Shown here piece after piece: positions 42,072 through 50,230 of a stretch of DNA of 57,501 bases. This DNA is from Lachnospiraceae bacterium (GTDB lineage Bacteria > Bacillota > Clostridia > Lachnospirales > Lachnospiraceae). The notes beneath the pieces were generated by a model. The model saw nothing but the letters and a program-made list of their open reading frames with translations. It searched no databases and had not been told where the DNA came from. Location of the stretch: NCBI GenBank assembly GCA_014804245.1, contig JAAVAE010000026.1, forward strand, positions 1 through 57,501, read 5' to 3'. The position numbers were made by a program, and so were the translations under genes. The stretch's first letter is position 1; each line of letters starts with the position of its first letter.

Positions 42072-42100
42072 ATTTCGTAAATCTAGAAAATTTACGAAAT
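42072..42100 (-). other. Right recombination core site (inverted)
   Basis: Perfect 11-bp arms ATTTCGTAAAT (42072-42082) and ATTTACGAAAT (42090-42100) around the 7-bp spacer CTAGAAA (42083-42089). A spacer of 7 bp between inverted arms is typical for tyrosine recombinase crossover sites. Read on the minus strand its spacer is TTTCTAG, identical to both left sites. Confidence 0.75.
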
Positions 42101-42142
42101 TAGGCAAGCAAAAATCAGAGATGGAAAATCAAGGAAGAGCAG

Positions 42143-42877
42143 GTGAGGTTTGTGGATTCTTATATAGATATTCATTCCCACATTTTGCCCCAAATAGACG
42201 ATGGAGCAGAAAATTTTGAGATGAGTATGAAAATGCTGCATATTGCTAAGGAAAATGGAATATGCGGGATTATTTTGACACCTCATAATAAGCCCATGCA
42301 TCACAATGCCAGCCCCGGAACAATTCAGAATCTAATCAAAAAACTGGAAATGGAACTGCTGCACAGTAAAGTGGAAATTCAGTTGTATGCAGGAAATGAA
42401 ATTTATTATCGTAGTGATATTTTGGAGATGCTGGAAGAAGGAAAGGCATGTACCATGGCAGGTTCTTCTTACGTTTTGATGGAATTTGGTCCTATGGATG
42501 ACTTTGAGCATATAAGAAGAGGACTTTATAAGGTGCTTTCAGGAGGATATCGTCCAATTATTGCCCATATTGAGCGATACAGGAACATTTGCGCAAAAGA
42601 GGAAAGAGTAGAAGAACTAATTGAAATGGGATGTTATGTGCAAGTGAATGCCGGAAGCATTATGGGACAATATGGACTTGGAACAAAGAATTTCGCGAAA
42701 CGTCTGCTTAGGGAAAGACAGGTCCATTTTGTGGCGACGGATGCCCATGACGCTGATAAAAGAAAACCGGATATAGGCAGCTGTGTGCGGTATATCAGCA
42801 GAAAATATGGAGATGCATTTGCCAGAGCGCTTGTATATGAAAATCCTGTTCATGTCATTAAGAATGAATACATATAG
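42143..42877 (+). CDS. cpsB: CpsB/CapC-type tyrosine-protein phosphatase (PHP fold)
   Basis: 244 aa, GTG start at 42143 with AAGGAAG upstream (a GTG at 42152 is an alternative). Metal-binding motifs of the PHP fold are DIHSHILPQIDDGAEN near residue 9, ILTPHNKPMHH near 48, and VATDAHDADKRKP near 193. It should dephosphorylate the CpsD kinase. It is the first EPS gene after the switch, and no promoter is visible between the right core site and its start. Confidence 0.92.
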   Translation: MRFVDSYIDIHSHILPQIDDGAENFEMSMKMLHIAKENGICGIILTPHNKPMHHNASPGTIQNLIKKLEMELLHSKVEIQLYAGNEIYYRSDILEMLEEGKACTMAGSSYVLMEFGPMDDFEHIRRGLYKVLSGGYRPIIAHIERYRNICAKEERVEELIEMGCYVQVNAGSIMGQYGLGTKNFAKRLLRERQVHFVATDAHDADKRKPDIGSCVRYISRKYGDAFARALVYENPVHVIKNEYI

Positions 42878-42888
42878 GGAGAAAAGGG

Positions 42889-43617
42889 ATGGAAAATCAG
42901 AAAGTAAATGATGAAATTGAGATAGACTTGCTGGAGGTATTCAATGTGCTTCTTGGCAGGATATGGATAATCATGGGGGCGGGCCTGCTTTTGGCGCTTA
43001 CTGGGTTTGCAATAAGCAAATTTGTCCTTACGCCCACCTATAAATCTACCACGAAGATATACATACTCAATAAATCGGAAAGTCAGACGGTTACATACAG
43101 TGATGTACAGCTGGGGACACAGCTGACCAAAGACTATGCAGAACTGATTAATAGCCGTTATGTGTTGGAAGAAGTAATCCAGATGCTGTCGCTGGATATG
43201 GATTATGGTGAGATGCTCCATATGGTCAGCGTGGACACGCCTGCGGATACGCGTATCGTTTCCATTACAGTTGAAGACACGGACCCTGCGCAGGCAATGA
43301 ATATTGCAAACTGCGTCAGGGAGGCAGCAAGCAATCATATCCAGAATGTTATGGATATTGAAGCGGTAAATGTGGTGGAGACAGCCAACATGCCTACAAC
43401 AAAGGCAAGTCCCAATGTCATGATGTGGACTCTGGCCGGCGGTGTCATAGGAGTATTCCTTTTGTGTGCCGTCATTTTGATTCAGTATCTTATGGATGAT
43501 ACCGTCAAGTCTTCTGAGGATGTGGAGAAGTATCTGGGACTTGGCACCCTGGCACTTATTCCGGTGGTGACAGAGGAAAATAGCAAAAAAAAGAAAAAGA
43601 AGAAAAAACGTAAGTGA
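42889..43617 (+). CDS. cpsC: Wzz/CpsC-type polysaccharide co-polymerase
   Basis: 242 aa with two membrane helices (about residues 27-46 and 179-200) flanking an extracytoplasmic domain, as in CpsC/YveK. The cytoplasmic C-terminal tail (KKKKKKKKRK) is strongly basic. It sets chain length and activates CpsD. Confidence 0.9.
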   Translation: MENQKVNDEIEIDLLEVFNVLLGRIWIIMGAGLLLALTGFAISKFVLTPTYKSTTKIYILNKSESQTVTYSDVQLGTQLTKDYAELINSRYVLEEVIQMLSLDMDYGEMLHMVSVDTPADTRIVSITVEDTDPAQAMNIANCVREAASNHIQNVMDIEAVNVVETANMPTTKASPNVMMWTLAGGVIGVFLLCAVILIQYLMDDTVKSSEDVEKYLGLGTLALIPVVTEENSKKKKKKKKRK

Positions 43618-43657
43618 CTTTTAAGAAGCAAAATATGGGAAAGGTATAGGAATAAAG

Positions 43658-44485
43658 ATGCAGAATGTAAGGCTCCAATTTGGAAAAAAAGAGGATTATC
43701 GCACAAAAGAAGCATTTAAAACACTGCGTACAAATATTGAGTTCTGCGGCGGAGATGTAAAGGTGATTGCAGTCACCAGCTGTACGCCCAATGAAGGAAA
43801 GTCAAGTATCGCCATGGAAATGGCAAGGGCATTTTCTGAGGCGGGATATAAGGTCATTCTGGTTGATGCCGATATGCGCAAATCGGTGCTTGTGGGACGT
43901 TACAAAACGGGCGGTGTAAAGCTGGGGCTGACTCAGTGTCTGGCGGGAAAAGCGGATTACAGGGATGTGACCTGCGAAACCAATATTCATAACATGTATG
44001 TAATTTTTTCAGGACCGGTTCCGCCAAATCCAAGCGAACTTTTGGGCAGTGAAAGATTTGTAGATGTTGTCGGAAAGCTTAAGGAGGACTATGACTATGT
44101 AATCATTGATACGCCGCCATTAGGGAGTGTCATTGATGCAGCCGTAGCGGCAAAAAGCTGTGACGGAACCATACTCGTGGTAGAAAACAATGCAATCAGC
44201 TATAAATTCGTGCAAAAGGTGAAGGACCAGCTGGATAAGGCTGACAGCCGTATATTAGGAGTTGTGCTCAATAAAGTGGATATGACCGGAAAAGGTTACT
44301 ACGGTCATTATGGAAAGTACTACGGAAAATATTATGGAAAGTACTATGGCAGATATGGGGAAGACAATATTGAATCCAAGGCATCTGCGGAGATTGTCAG
44401 GGCATTTCGGGAAGACCTTGATGATGACAGGGAAGAAGCGGGAGAAAATTCAGGAAGTGATATAGAGTACATAGAAGATATCTGA
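43658..44485 (+). CDS. cpsD: CpsD-type bacterial tyrosine kinase with Tyr-rich repeat tail
   Basis: 275 aa. Walker A is TPNEGKSSIAMEMA near residue 46, Walker A' is VDADMRKS near 70 and the Walker B-type strand is YVIIDTPPLGSVID near 148. The C-terminal tail has a tandem KYYG motif four times in a row (GHYGKYYGKYYGKYYGRYG), the substrate cluster for autophosphorylation. The tail runs into an acidic end. Known CpsD tails are Tyr-rich, but such a regular array is notable. Confidence 0.93.
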   Translation: MQNVRLQFGKKEDYRTKEAFKTLRTNIEFCGGDVKVIAVTSCTPNEGKSSIAMEMARAFSEAGYKVILVDADMRKSVLVGRYKTGGVKLGLTQCLAGKADYRDVTCETNIHNMYVIFSGPVPPNPSELLGSERFVDVVGKLKEDYDYVIIDTPPLGSVIDAAVAAKSCDGTILVVENNAISYKFVQKVKDQLDKADSRILGVVLNKVDMTGKGYYGHYGKYYGKYYGKYYGRYGEDNIESKASAEIVRAFREDLDDDREEAGENSGSDIEYIEDI

Positions 44486-44526
44486 CAATACCAAAGATGA
44501 CGTATAAGGTATGCAGGGGGGTGCAG

Positions 44527-45330
44527 ATGAAGCAGAGCAGAGTGATTAACATAGCGCTTTTGGTAATAAACGTGATTTTGATAGCAGTCTGTGCGGTCAT
44601 GTATTTGAGAACTGACAGAATCGCGCCTGAATTTGAATTCCAGGCGGCGGATGTGATTTACCGGAGGGAGATGAATACGGCGGAACTTCTTGCAGGCATC
44701 ACTGCTTATGACCGGGCGGACGGTGATGTGACAGACCGCATCGTAATCGAAAAGATTACAGAGAACCTAAAGGATTCCACCGCCGTGGTATTTTATGCAG
44801 TGAGCGATCGGGCCGGCAATGTGGCGCAGACGTCAAAATTGTTTCAGGCTGTATTTGACAAAGGAGCCGAGAGCTTCATGGAGGCAGGTATCAACGCAGA
44901 GCTGAACCGGGATTTGACAGGCAGTGAAGGCAACGGGGAAGAAAAAGATGGACAGACGCAGCAGCCCTCTCCGACGCTCCAGCCTACTCCATCGGCTGCA
45001 CCGACAGTGGCACCTACATTACGTCCGGTGCCGACGGCGTCACCGCAGCCCTCATCAGAACCGGAACAAGAACCAGATGATAATTCCGGCTCCCCCGTCC
45101 TTACCCTAAAGGTTTCGGAGGTTAAGGTGAACGCAGGACAGGGACCTGCATGGGTAGATATCATTGGGACGCTTTCAGATGATGCAGATGATTATAACAC
45201 GCTTTTCCAGAATCTGAATGTCAGCAGATATGACAGAAATAAACCGGGTACCTATCAGGTCAGTGTTTACACGGAGGACTCTGATGGAAATAAGTCGCAT
45301 TCAGTCCCGCTTACGATAGTTGTCCAGTGA
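44527..45330 (+). CDS. Membrane-anchored Ig-like protein with Pro/Thr linker
   Basis: 267 aa from the ATG at 44527 with GGGGGTG upstream. A signal anchor (residues about 5-23) precedes a bacterial Ig-like (DUF5011-type) domain, TAYDRADGDVTDRIVI. A Pro/Thr/Ser linker follows (PTLQPTPSAAPTVAPTLRPVPT), then a second beta domain of about 80 residues at the end. It would lie outside the membrane in the EPS assembly region. The role is unknown; it may be a scaffold or an adhesin-like partner. Confidence 0.75.
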   Translation: MKQSRVINIALLVINVILIAVCAVMYLRTDRIAPEFEFQAADVIYRREMNTAELLAGITAYDRADGDVTDRIVIEKITENLKDSTAVVFYAVSDRAGNVAQTSKLFQAVFDKGAESFMEAGINAELNRDLTGSEGNGEEKDGQTQQPSPTLQPTPSAAPTVAPTLRPVPTASPQPSSEPEQEPDDNSGSPVLTLKVSEVKVNAGQGPAWVDIIGTLSDDADDYNTLFQNLNVSRYDRNKPGTYQVSVYTEDSDGNKSHSVPLTIVVQ

Positions 45331-45365
45331 TAAAACATTTGTAAATGCTTTATAGGAGTATATAG

Positions 45366-46496
45366 GTGAAGAGTAAGAAAAAAAGGGATATACAAGCGGA
45401 TCAGGAAAAGAATCTGCTGCTGGATCCCGAAAAAGTGGAAAAAAAGAAAAAACAGAAGAGAAAAAAGCGACTGGTCATGATTCTATGCGAGGCAGCTGTT
45501 TTTGTGGGGATTGTGATAATTTCTTTCCAGATTCTGCGAGTGATAGGAAAATCCAGTCTGCAGATTAAGGCTGAGGCAGCAGCACCGCAGCTTGCAACTG
45601 GCCAAGAGACTTTGACGGAAGAGGAAAAGAGCCGGTGGCAGGAGGGATGGGTAAAGTATCAGGACACCATCTATGCTTACAATGAGGATATCATGACCTT
45701 TCTCTTCATGGGAATAGATAAGAACAGTGATGTAAAGCAGGAGGAAGAGGGGACCAACGGAGGACAGGCGGATGCTTTGTTCTTGGCCGTCATGAATCCT
45801 CATGACCATACAATCAAAATCATTGGAATCAACCGTAATACAATGACGGACATTGATATTTATAACGAAGAGGGAGCCTATGTGACGACTGCAAAGGCGC
45901 AGATTGCAGTGCAGCATGGATTTGGAAACGGTATGGAAGAGAGCTGTGCGTTCCAGCAAAAAGCGGTGCGCAAGCTGTTCTATAATCTGCCGGTTCATGG
46001 CTATGCCGCCATCAATATGAGTGCAATCTCCACCATCAATGATGCAGTGGGAGGCGTGGACGTGACGGTACTTGAAGATCTGACCAGAGTGGATAAGACG
46101 CTGGTGAAAGATGCAAAGGTCCGCCTTATGGGAGAAAGCGCTTTCTGGTATGTAAAAGCCCGCGACACCAGTGAATTTGGCTCCGCTGATGCACGGCTTG
46201 CAAGACAGAAACAATATCTGAATGCCTTTATTGGCTCTGCAAAACAGGCAGCAAAAAAGGATATTACAACAGTAATGGATTTATATCAGGCAGTTTCCAG
46301 GCAGATGGTGACAAACATCACTGTGGATGAAGTGGCATATCTTGCCCCCATATTAGCGGATTACCAGTTTGACGAAAGTGGCTTCTATATGCTGAAAGGG
46401 GAAACTGTCATGGGGGAAGAGTTTGAAGAGTTTTATGTGGATGAAGATGCTTTGTATGAGATGATTCTTGAAATCTTTTATGAGGAAGCCAGATAA
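45366..46496 (+). CDS. LytR-CpsA-Psr (LCP) family glycopolymer ligase
   Basis: 376 aa, GTG start at 45366 (AGGAG upstream). A basic cytoplasmic segment rich in Lys precedes a TM helix (residues about 38-58). The LCP domain has LFMGIDKNSD near residue 115, GINRNTMTDIDIY near 154 and AISTINDAVGGVDVTV near 219, with Arg residues of the pyrophosphate site. It should attach polymer to the cell wall. Confidence 0.92.
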   Translation: MKSKKKRDIQADQEKNLLLDPEKVEKKKKQKRKKRLVMILCEAAVFVGIVIISFQILRVIGKSSLQIKAEAAAPQLATGQETLTEEEKSRWQEGWVKYQDTIYAYNEDIMTFLFMGIDKNSDVKQEEEGTNGGQADALFLAVMNPHDHTIKIIGINRNTMTDIDIYNEEGAYVTTAKAQIAVQHGFGNGMEESCAFQQKAVRKLFYNLPVHGYAAINMSAISTINDAVGGVDVTVLEDLTRVDKTLVKDAKVRLMGESAFWYVKARDTSEFGSADARLARQKQYLNAFIGSAKQAAKKDITTVMDLYQAVSRQMVTNITVDEVAYLAPILADYQFDESGFYMLKGETVMGEEFEEFYVDEDALYEMILEIFYEEAR

Positions 46497-46508
46497 GGAT
46501 AAATAAGT

Positions 46509-47333
46509 ATGAAAGACAGAATCAGGACACAGAAAAATAAATATGTCGTTTTACTTGCAGTAGTATTTCTCCTGCCGACTTTTCTTGCAGGATGCGGAAA
46601 AGAAACTGGCAGCGGAGCAGAAAATGCGGATGCAGGAGAGATGAAAGACGGACAGGTGCAGAAGATTATTGCGCAAACAGAGAAAGCAACAGCGATTGCC
46701 GGTGAATCGGCAAAAGACACAGTTGTGGATATTAAGGCGCTTCAGTCAGAGAATCCGGATATTTTCGCATGGCTCTATATACCGGATACAGATATAGACG
46801 CACCAGTGCTGCAGAGCGCAGAGTCAGATGACTTTTATGAAAACCACAATGCGTATCAGGAAGAGGACTTGGAAGGCGCGCTCTACACGGAGCTTGCTAA
46901 TCTTAAAAATATGTGTGACTTCAACACAGTGATTCATGGAAAGACGACAGAAGATGGGAAAGAGGGACTATTTTCTGACCTATACAGATTTGCAGATCCT
47001 GAATTTTTCGAGAAACATGAGGATGTGTATCTCTATCTTGACGGGAACCTGCTGACCTATACAGTGATTGCCGCTTATGAGCGGGAAAATACCAGTTTGA
47101 TACGCAGTTATGACTTTACATATGGTTCAGGATGTGAGCAGTTCTTTGAGGACATGTATGGCACCAGAGAGATGGGAAAAAACCTAAGGGAAGGATGGGA
47201 GAAAATCACGCCCTATCATTTTCTGCTCACCTTGACCACGCAGCAGGGCACAGACCCGGAGAAACAGTTCGTGGTCATTGCAGTGCTCGTAGGAGATGCG
47301 GCAGGAGAAATGGACCGCGTTGTTGAATGGTAA
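46509..47333 (+). CDS. Sortase-B-like lipoprotein lacking catalytic residues
   Basis: 274 aa. The lipobox is LAGCGK near residue 28, so the protein is lipid-anchored. Sortase B-like sequence starts at LQSENPDIFAWLYIPDTDIDAPVLQS near residue 80. The segment that normally holds the catalytic His reads NTVIHGKTTED, with the usual Gly-His pair lost. The strand normally ending in Cys reads LLTLTTQQG. The Arg strand reads EKQFVVIAV. All three catalytic positions seem changed, so it is probably a pseudoenzyme, perhaps a binding protein for EPS or wall assembly. Confidence 0.8.
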   Translation: MKDRIRTQKNKYVVLLAVVFLLPTFLAGCGKETGSGAENADAGEMKDGQVQKIIAQTEKATAIAGESAKDTVVDIKALQSENPDIFAWLYIPDTDIDAPVLQSAESDDFYENHNAYQEEDLEGALYTELANLKNMCDFNTVIHGKTTEDGKEGLFSDLYRFADPEFFEKHEDVYLYLDGNLLTYTVIAAYERENTSLIRSYDFTYGSGCEQFFEDMYGTREMGKNLREGWEKITPYHFLLTLTTQQGTDPEKQFVVIAVLVGDAAGEMDRVVEW

Positions 47334-47449
47334 AAGTTCCAAGTTTTACACTTATGATATTTCCATCCTTGGGGGCATAGCCCTTGGGGTGTAAATATAA
47401 ACCACACTTAGGATACCCGGGATACCGGGGAGAAAGGAGGAAACGTCCA

Positions 47450-48031
47450 ATGAAAAAGTTAATCGCATTAGCACTGGCAGGCGCAATGCTCTGCGCACTG
47501 CCTGTATGTGCAGCACCAAGCCCTTCTGCGGCAGTCGTTGCAAAATCTTCTTCAGGAAGCAGCCAGCAGCAGTCTGCAGCTGTAACTCTCGAAGAGTCTG
47601 CAGCAGCAGTGGGCAAATCCGTGGGTGAATACACCAATAATGCAGTAGTAGAAGTTCCTGGACTTACCGAGGTCACCCCGCTCGGTCAGGGCGGACACGT
47701 AATCATTAACGGTGCACCCAGCAACGTAGTATTCTTTTTGACAAAACCGTCAGCAGCTGTTGTAGCTTCTGCAAAGAGCCAGGCAGCGGCACTTGGCGGC
47801 AAAGTTCTGAACGTAGTCGGAACTACTTCTCAGGTAGTAGGCAAGTTCAATACAGCCCAGGTTAACTTCTATGCAAAAGGAGTAAAGGCAGGACAGCTCA
47901 TCAAAGTTTACCAGCTGGTAAACGGACAGTGGGTAGAACTTACCGTAGCCGAAATCAGGGAAGACCATGTAGTAGTCAATATGACTTCTCATGGAATACT
48001 GGCATTCATTGAAGTGCCTGCAGCTCAGTAA
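47450..48031 (+). CDS. Small secreted protein of the EPS operon
   Basis: 193 aa from the ATG at 47450 with AAAGGAGG upstream. The signal peptide is MKKLIALALAGAMLCALPVCA. The Ser/Ala/Gln-rich N-terminal part is followed by a domain with many Val and Gly residues, ending in MTSHGILAFIEVPAAQ. I do not recognise the family. Its position after the sortase-like gene and its export suggest a matrix or wall-associated role. The sequence upstream (47334-47449) has repeats of CCTTGGGG and GATACC but no clear promoter. Confidence 0.65.
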   Translation: MKKLIALALAGAMLCALPVCAAPSPSAAVVAKSSSGSSQQQSAAVTLEESAAAVGKSVGEYTNNAVVEVPGLTEVTPLGQGGHVIINGAPSNVVFFLTKPSAAVVASAKSQAAALGGKVLNVVGTTSQVVGKFNTAQVNFYAKGVKAGQLIKVYQLVNGQWVELTVAEIREDHVVVNMTSHGILAFIEVPAAQ

Positions 48032-48098
48032 TACAAATCCTCCTCTTTGGGTGAAAAAGTATTACGGGCAGAGTTCTAAAATTCCGGGTGTGGGGATT

Positions 48099-48126
48099 GC
48101 GCACTGCCGCGGATGCGGCAGTGTGC
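48099..48126 (+). other. 12-bp hairpin ahead of the sugar cassette (possible antitermination or regulatory RNA)
   Basis: GCGCACTGCCGC (48099-48110) pairs with GCGGCAGTGTGC (48115-48126) around GGAT, followed by TAAAAAAAG rather than T residues, so it is not an intrinsic terminator. EPS operons of Firmicutes often carry structured leader RNAs that control read-through. Confidence 0.45.
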
Positions 48127-48189
48127 TAAAAAAAGATTTTATTAAGGGCAGGAAATTTTTTGCCTGTAACGAAAGCTAGGGCGCAAGCT

Positions 48190-48612
48190 ATGGATTATAA
48201 AGTTATTAAGATTCGGACAGTCATGGAAGAAACGGAATCCGGTCTTTCTTTCTTGGAGGGAGAACGTGATATTCCTTTTAAAATCAATCACCTGTACTGT
48301 ATTTTTGAAAAAGAAAAAAACAATCAAAATGGATTTCTAAATCATAAACAAAGCTGGCAATTGCTATTATGCCCGTATGGATCTATTGAGGTGCTGGTTG
48401 ACAACGGGATAAAAAGAGAAAGAATTTCGCTTGATAATCCATCTATAGGACTCATCCTTCGCGCTGACATTTGGCGTGAGATGATTTGGAAAGAAAAGGG
48501 AAGTGTCCTATGTATAGCATCTTCTTCGGATTATGATGTTGATAATTTTTACGGAGATTACGCAGCATATCTTGATTATGTTAGAAAGCAAAAGCAGCCG
48601 GAACGCAAATAG
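48190..48612 (+). CDS. FdtA/QdtA-like cupin, divergent, one catalytic His replaced
   Basis: 140 aa of the sugar 3,4-ketoisomerase (WxcM/FdtA) cupin family, which turns dTDP-4-keto-6-deoxyglucose into the 3-keto isomer. Recognisable parts are DIPFKINHLYCIF, NHKQSWQLLLCPYGS and IGLILRADIWREMIW. In the usual GxHAHK motif the first His is Leu here (GFLNHK) while the second is kept. It may be inactive or altered. The start at ATG 48190 has only a weak ribosome site. It lies 25 bp before a second copy of the family. Confidence 0.75.
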   Translation: MDYKVIKIRTVMEETESGLSFLEGERDIPFKINHLYCIFEKEKNNQNGFLNHKQSWQLLLCPYGSIEVLVDNGIKRERISLDNPSIGLILRADIWREMIWKEKGSVLCIASSSDYDVDNFYGDYAAYLDYVRKQKQPERK

Positions 48613-48637
48613 CTGTCTTGAGTTTAAGGAGGAAAAA

Positions 48638-49069
48638 ATGAATAAGTATGCCGCAGGCGTAAAGGCGCTTACATTCCCTGATTTTAATACAGATGAAAAT
48701 TCTGCCGGATTTATTGAAATTGTGGGGATGAAAGATGTTCCATTTGAAATTAAAAGAGTATTTTATATTTTTGGAAAAGGAAATGTCGGTCTTGTACGGG
48801 GACGGCATGCTAATCGTAAATCAGAGTTTGTTTTGTTTAATGTATCCGGCAAGAGCAAGGTTAAGATTGTTGATGAACAACAAGAAACGAAAGTTTATGA
48901 ATTGAATCATCCTAATGAAGGAGTATACCTTCCCCGCATGGTATGGAAGGAAATGTATGATTTTACGGATGATTCGGTATTGATGGTTCTTACGAATGAA
49001 TACTATGAGCCGGAAGAGTATATTCGAAATTTTGACGATTTTGTAGAGGAAATTAAGGCAGAAAAATGA
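48638..49069 (+). CDS. FdtA/QdtA-like sugar 3,4-ketoisomerase
   Basis: 143 aa from the ATG at 48638 (AAGGAGG upstream). The cupin matches the family through [55 protein letters not shown]. In the usual GxHAHK motif the first His is kept but the second is Asn (GRHANR). It is followed with an ATGA overlap by the aminotransferase that would use its product, so the pair makes dTDP-3-amino-3,6-dideoxyhexose (Fuc3N- or Qui3N-type). Confidence 0.82.
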   Translation: MNKYAAGVKALTFPDFNTDENSAGFIEIVGMKDVPFEIKRVFYIFGKGNVGLVRGRHANRKSEFVLFNVSGKSKVKIVDEQQETKVYELNHPNEGVYLPRMVWKEMYDFTDDSVLMVLTNEYYEPEEYIRNFDDFVEEIKAEK

Positions 49070-50172
49070 GCAGAGAAAAAAGAATTGTTGAATCTGTAGT
49101 TCTGAAAAAAACATTTGATTTACATAAAGCAGAATATGAAGAAGCAGCCCTTCGTGCCCTGAATTCTGGTTGGTACATTTTGGGCAAGGAGATGGAGGAG
49201 TTTGAGGAGAAGTTTGCCGCGTATATGGGAGTGAAACACTGTGTGGCTTTAAACTCTGGTACAGATGCGCTGATACTGGCTTTCAGGGCGTTGGGAATCG
49301 GACCGGGTGATGAGGTAATCGTACCGGCAGGCGCATATATCGCCTCGGTTATCGGAGTAACGGAGAATAGTGCAATTCCTGTATTTGTTGATATGGATGA
49401 CTGTATGGAGATTGATGCAGATATCATCGAGGCAAAGATTACGGATAGGACTAAGGCAATCCTTCCGGTTCATTTGTTCGGTCAGTGCAGCCGTATGGAC
49501 AAGATTGCAGAACTGGCAAAGAAATATAACCTGAAGTTGATTGAGGATTGTGCACAGTGCCACGGCTCTACCTATAACGGAAAGCTTGCGGGAACTTTTG
49601 GGGATATCGGATGTTCCAGCTTCTATCCTACAAAGCCGTTGGGGGCTTTGGGCGATGCAGGAGCAGTCATCACGAATGATGATGAACTTGCTGAAAAGGT
49701 GCGTCTTCTTCGCAACTATGGCAGCAAGGTGAAGTATCACAACGAGATTAATGGTATAAACAGCCGGATGGATGAAGTTCAGGCAGCGGTTCTGAAGGTT
49801 GGTCTTAAGTATTTGGACAAAGGGAACGAGGAGCGCAGACGTCAGGCACAGATGTATATGGATGGGATAAAGAATCCAAAAGTTGCCATACCTGCGGTAT
49901 ATAAGAAAGTTTATCATGTTTATCATTTGTTTCCGGTACTTACGAAGGACAGGGATGGTTTTCAGAATTACTTGTACGAAAACGGCATAAGGACGCAGGT
50001 GCATTACCCGATTCCGCCTTATGTGGCAGAGTGTTACTCGGAATTGGGTTACCAGTGGAGCGATTTCCCAAACGCGGAAAAGTTTGCGAAGCAGGAAGTT
50101 TCTCTGCCGATTTATTGTGGTATGTCAGATGAAGAGATTCAATACGTAATTGATGCGATTAATCGTTATTGA
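49066..50172 (+). CDS. DegT/DnrJ/EryC1/StrS sugar aminotransferase (FdtB/QdtB-like)
   Basis: 368 aa PLP enzyme. [31 protein letters not shown] near residue 60, DCAQCHG near 163 and the Lys-bearing [16 protein letters not shown] near 185 are typical. It transfers amino nitrogen to a keto sugar nucleotide. The preceding ketoisomerase genes argue for the C3 position. The ATG overlaps the upstream stop. Confidence 0.92.
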   Translation: MSREKRIVESVVLKKTFDLHKAEYEEAALRALNSGWYILGKEMEEFEEKFAAYMGVKHCVALNSGTDALILAFRALGIGPGDEVIVPAGAYIASVIGVTENSAIPVFVDMDDCMEIDADIIEAKITDRTKAILPVHLFGQCSRMDKIAELAKKYNLKLIEDCAQCHGSTYNGKLAGTFGDIGCSSFYPTKPLGALGDAGAVITNDDELAEKVRLLRNYGSKVKYHNEINGINSRMDEVQAAVLKVGLKYLDKGNEERRRQAQMYMDGIKNPKVAIPAVYKKVYHVYHLFPVLTKDRDGFQNYLYENGIRTQVHYPIPPYVAECYSELGYQWSDFPNAEKFAKQEVSLPIYCGMSDEEIQYVIDAINRY

Positions 50173-50230
50173 AACTTATGTTCAAATTGCAAATGAGGTT
50201 ACCTTAAAAAGAAACAGGAGTTGCTTAGCA

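Noticed and set aside
45483-46214. 243-codon antisense ORF within the LCP gene
   Set aside because: The plus-strand LCP motifs are clear; the antisense frame shows no family features.
47334-47449. Riboswitch or promoter before the small secreted protein gene
   Set aside because: Short repeats and a GGGC/GCCC stem are present, but no recognised pattern or -35/-10 pair could be supported.
48140-48196. Cyclic di-GMP-I riboswitch
   Set aside because: CGAAAG and GCGCAAGC resemble parts of the consensus, but the second helix and the 3' half are absent and the stretch runs into the coding start at 48190.
49249-50004. 251-codon antisense ORF within the DegT gene
   Set aside because: The DegT aminotransferase motifs are unmistakable on the plus strand.
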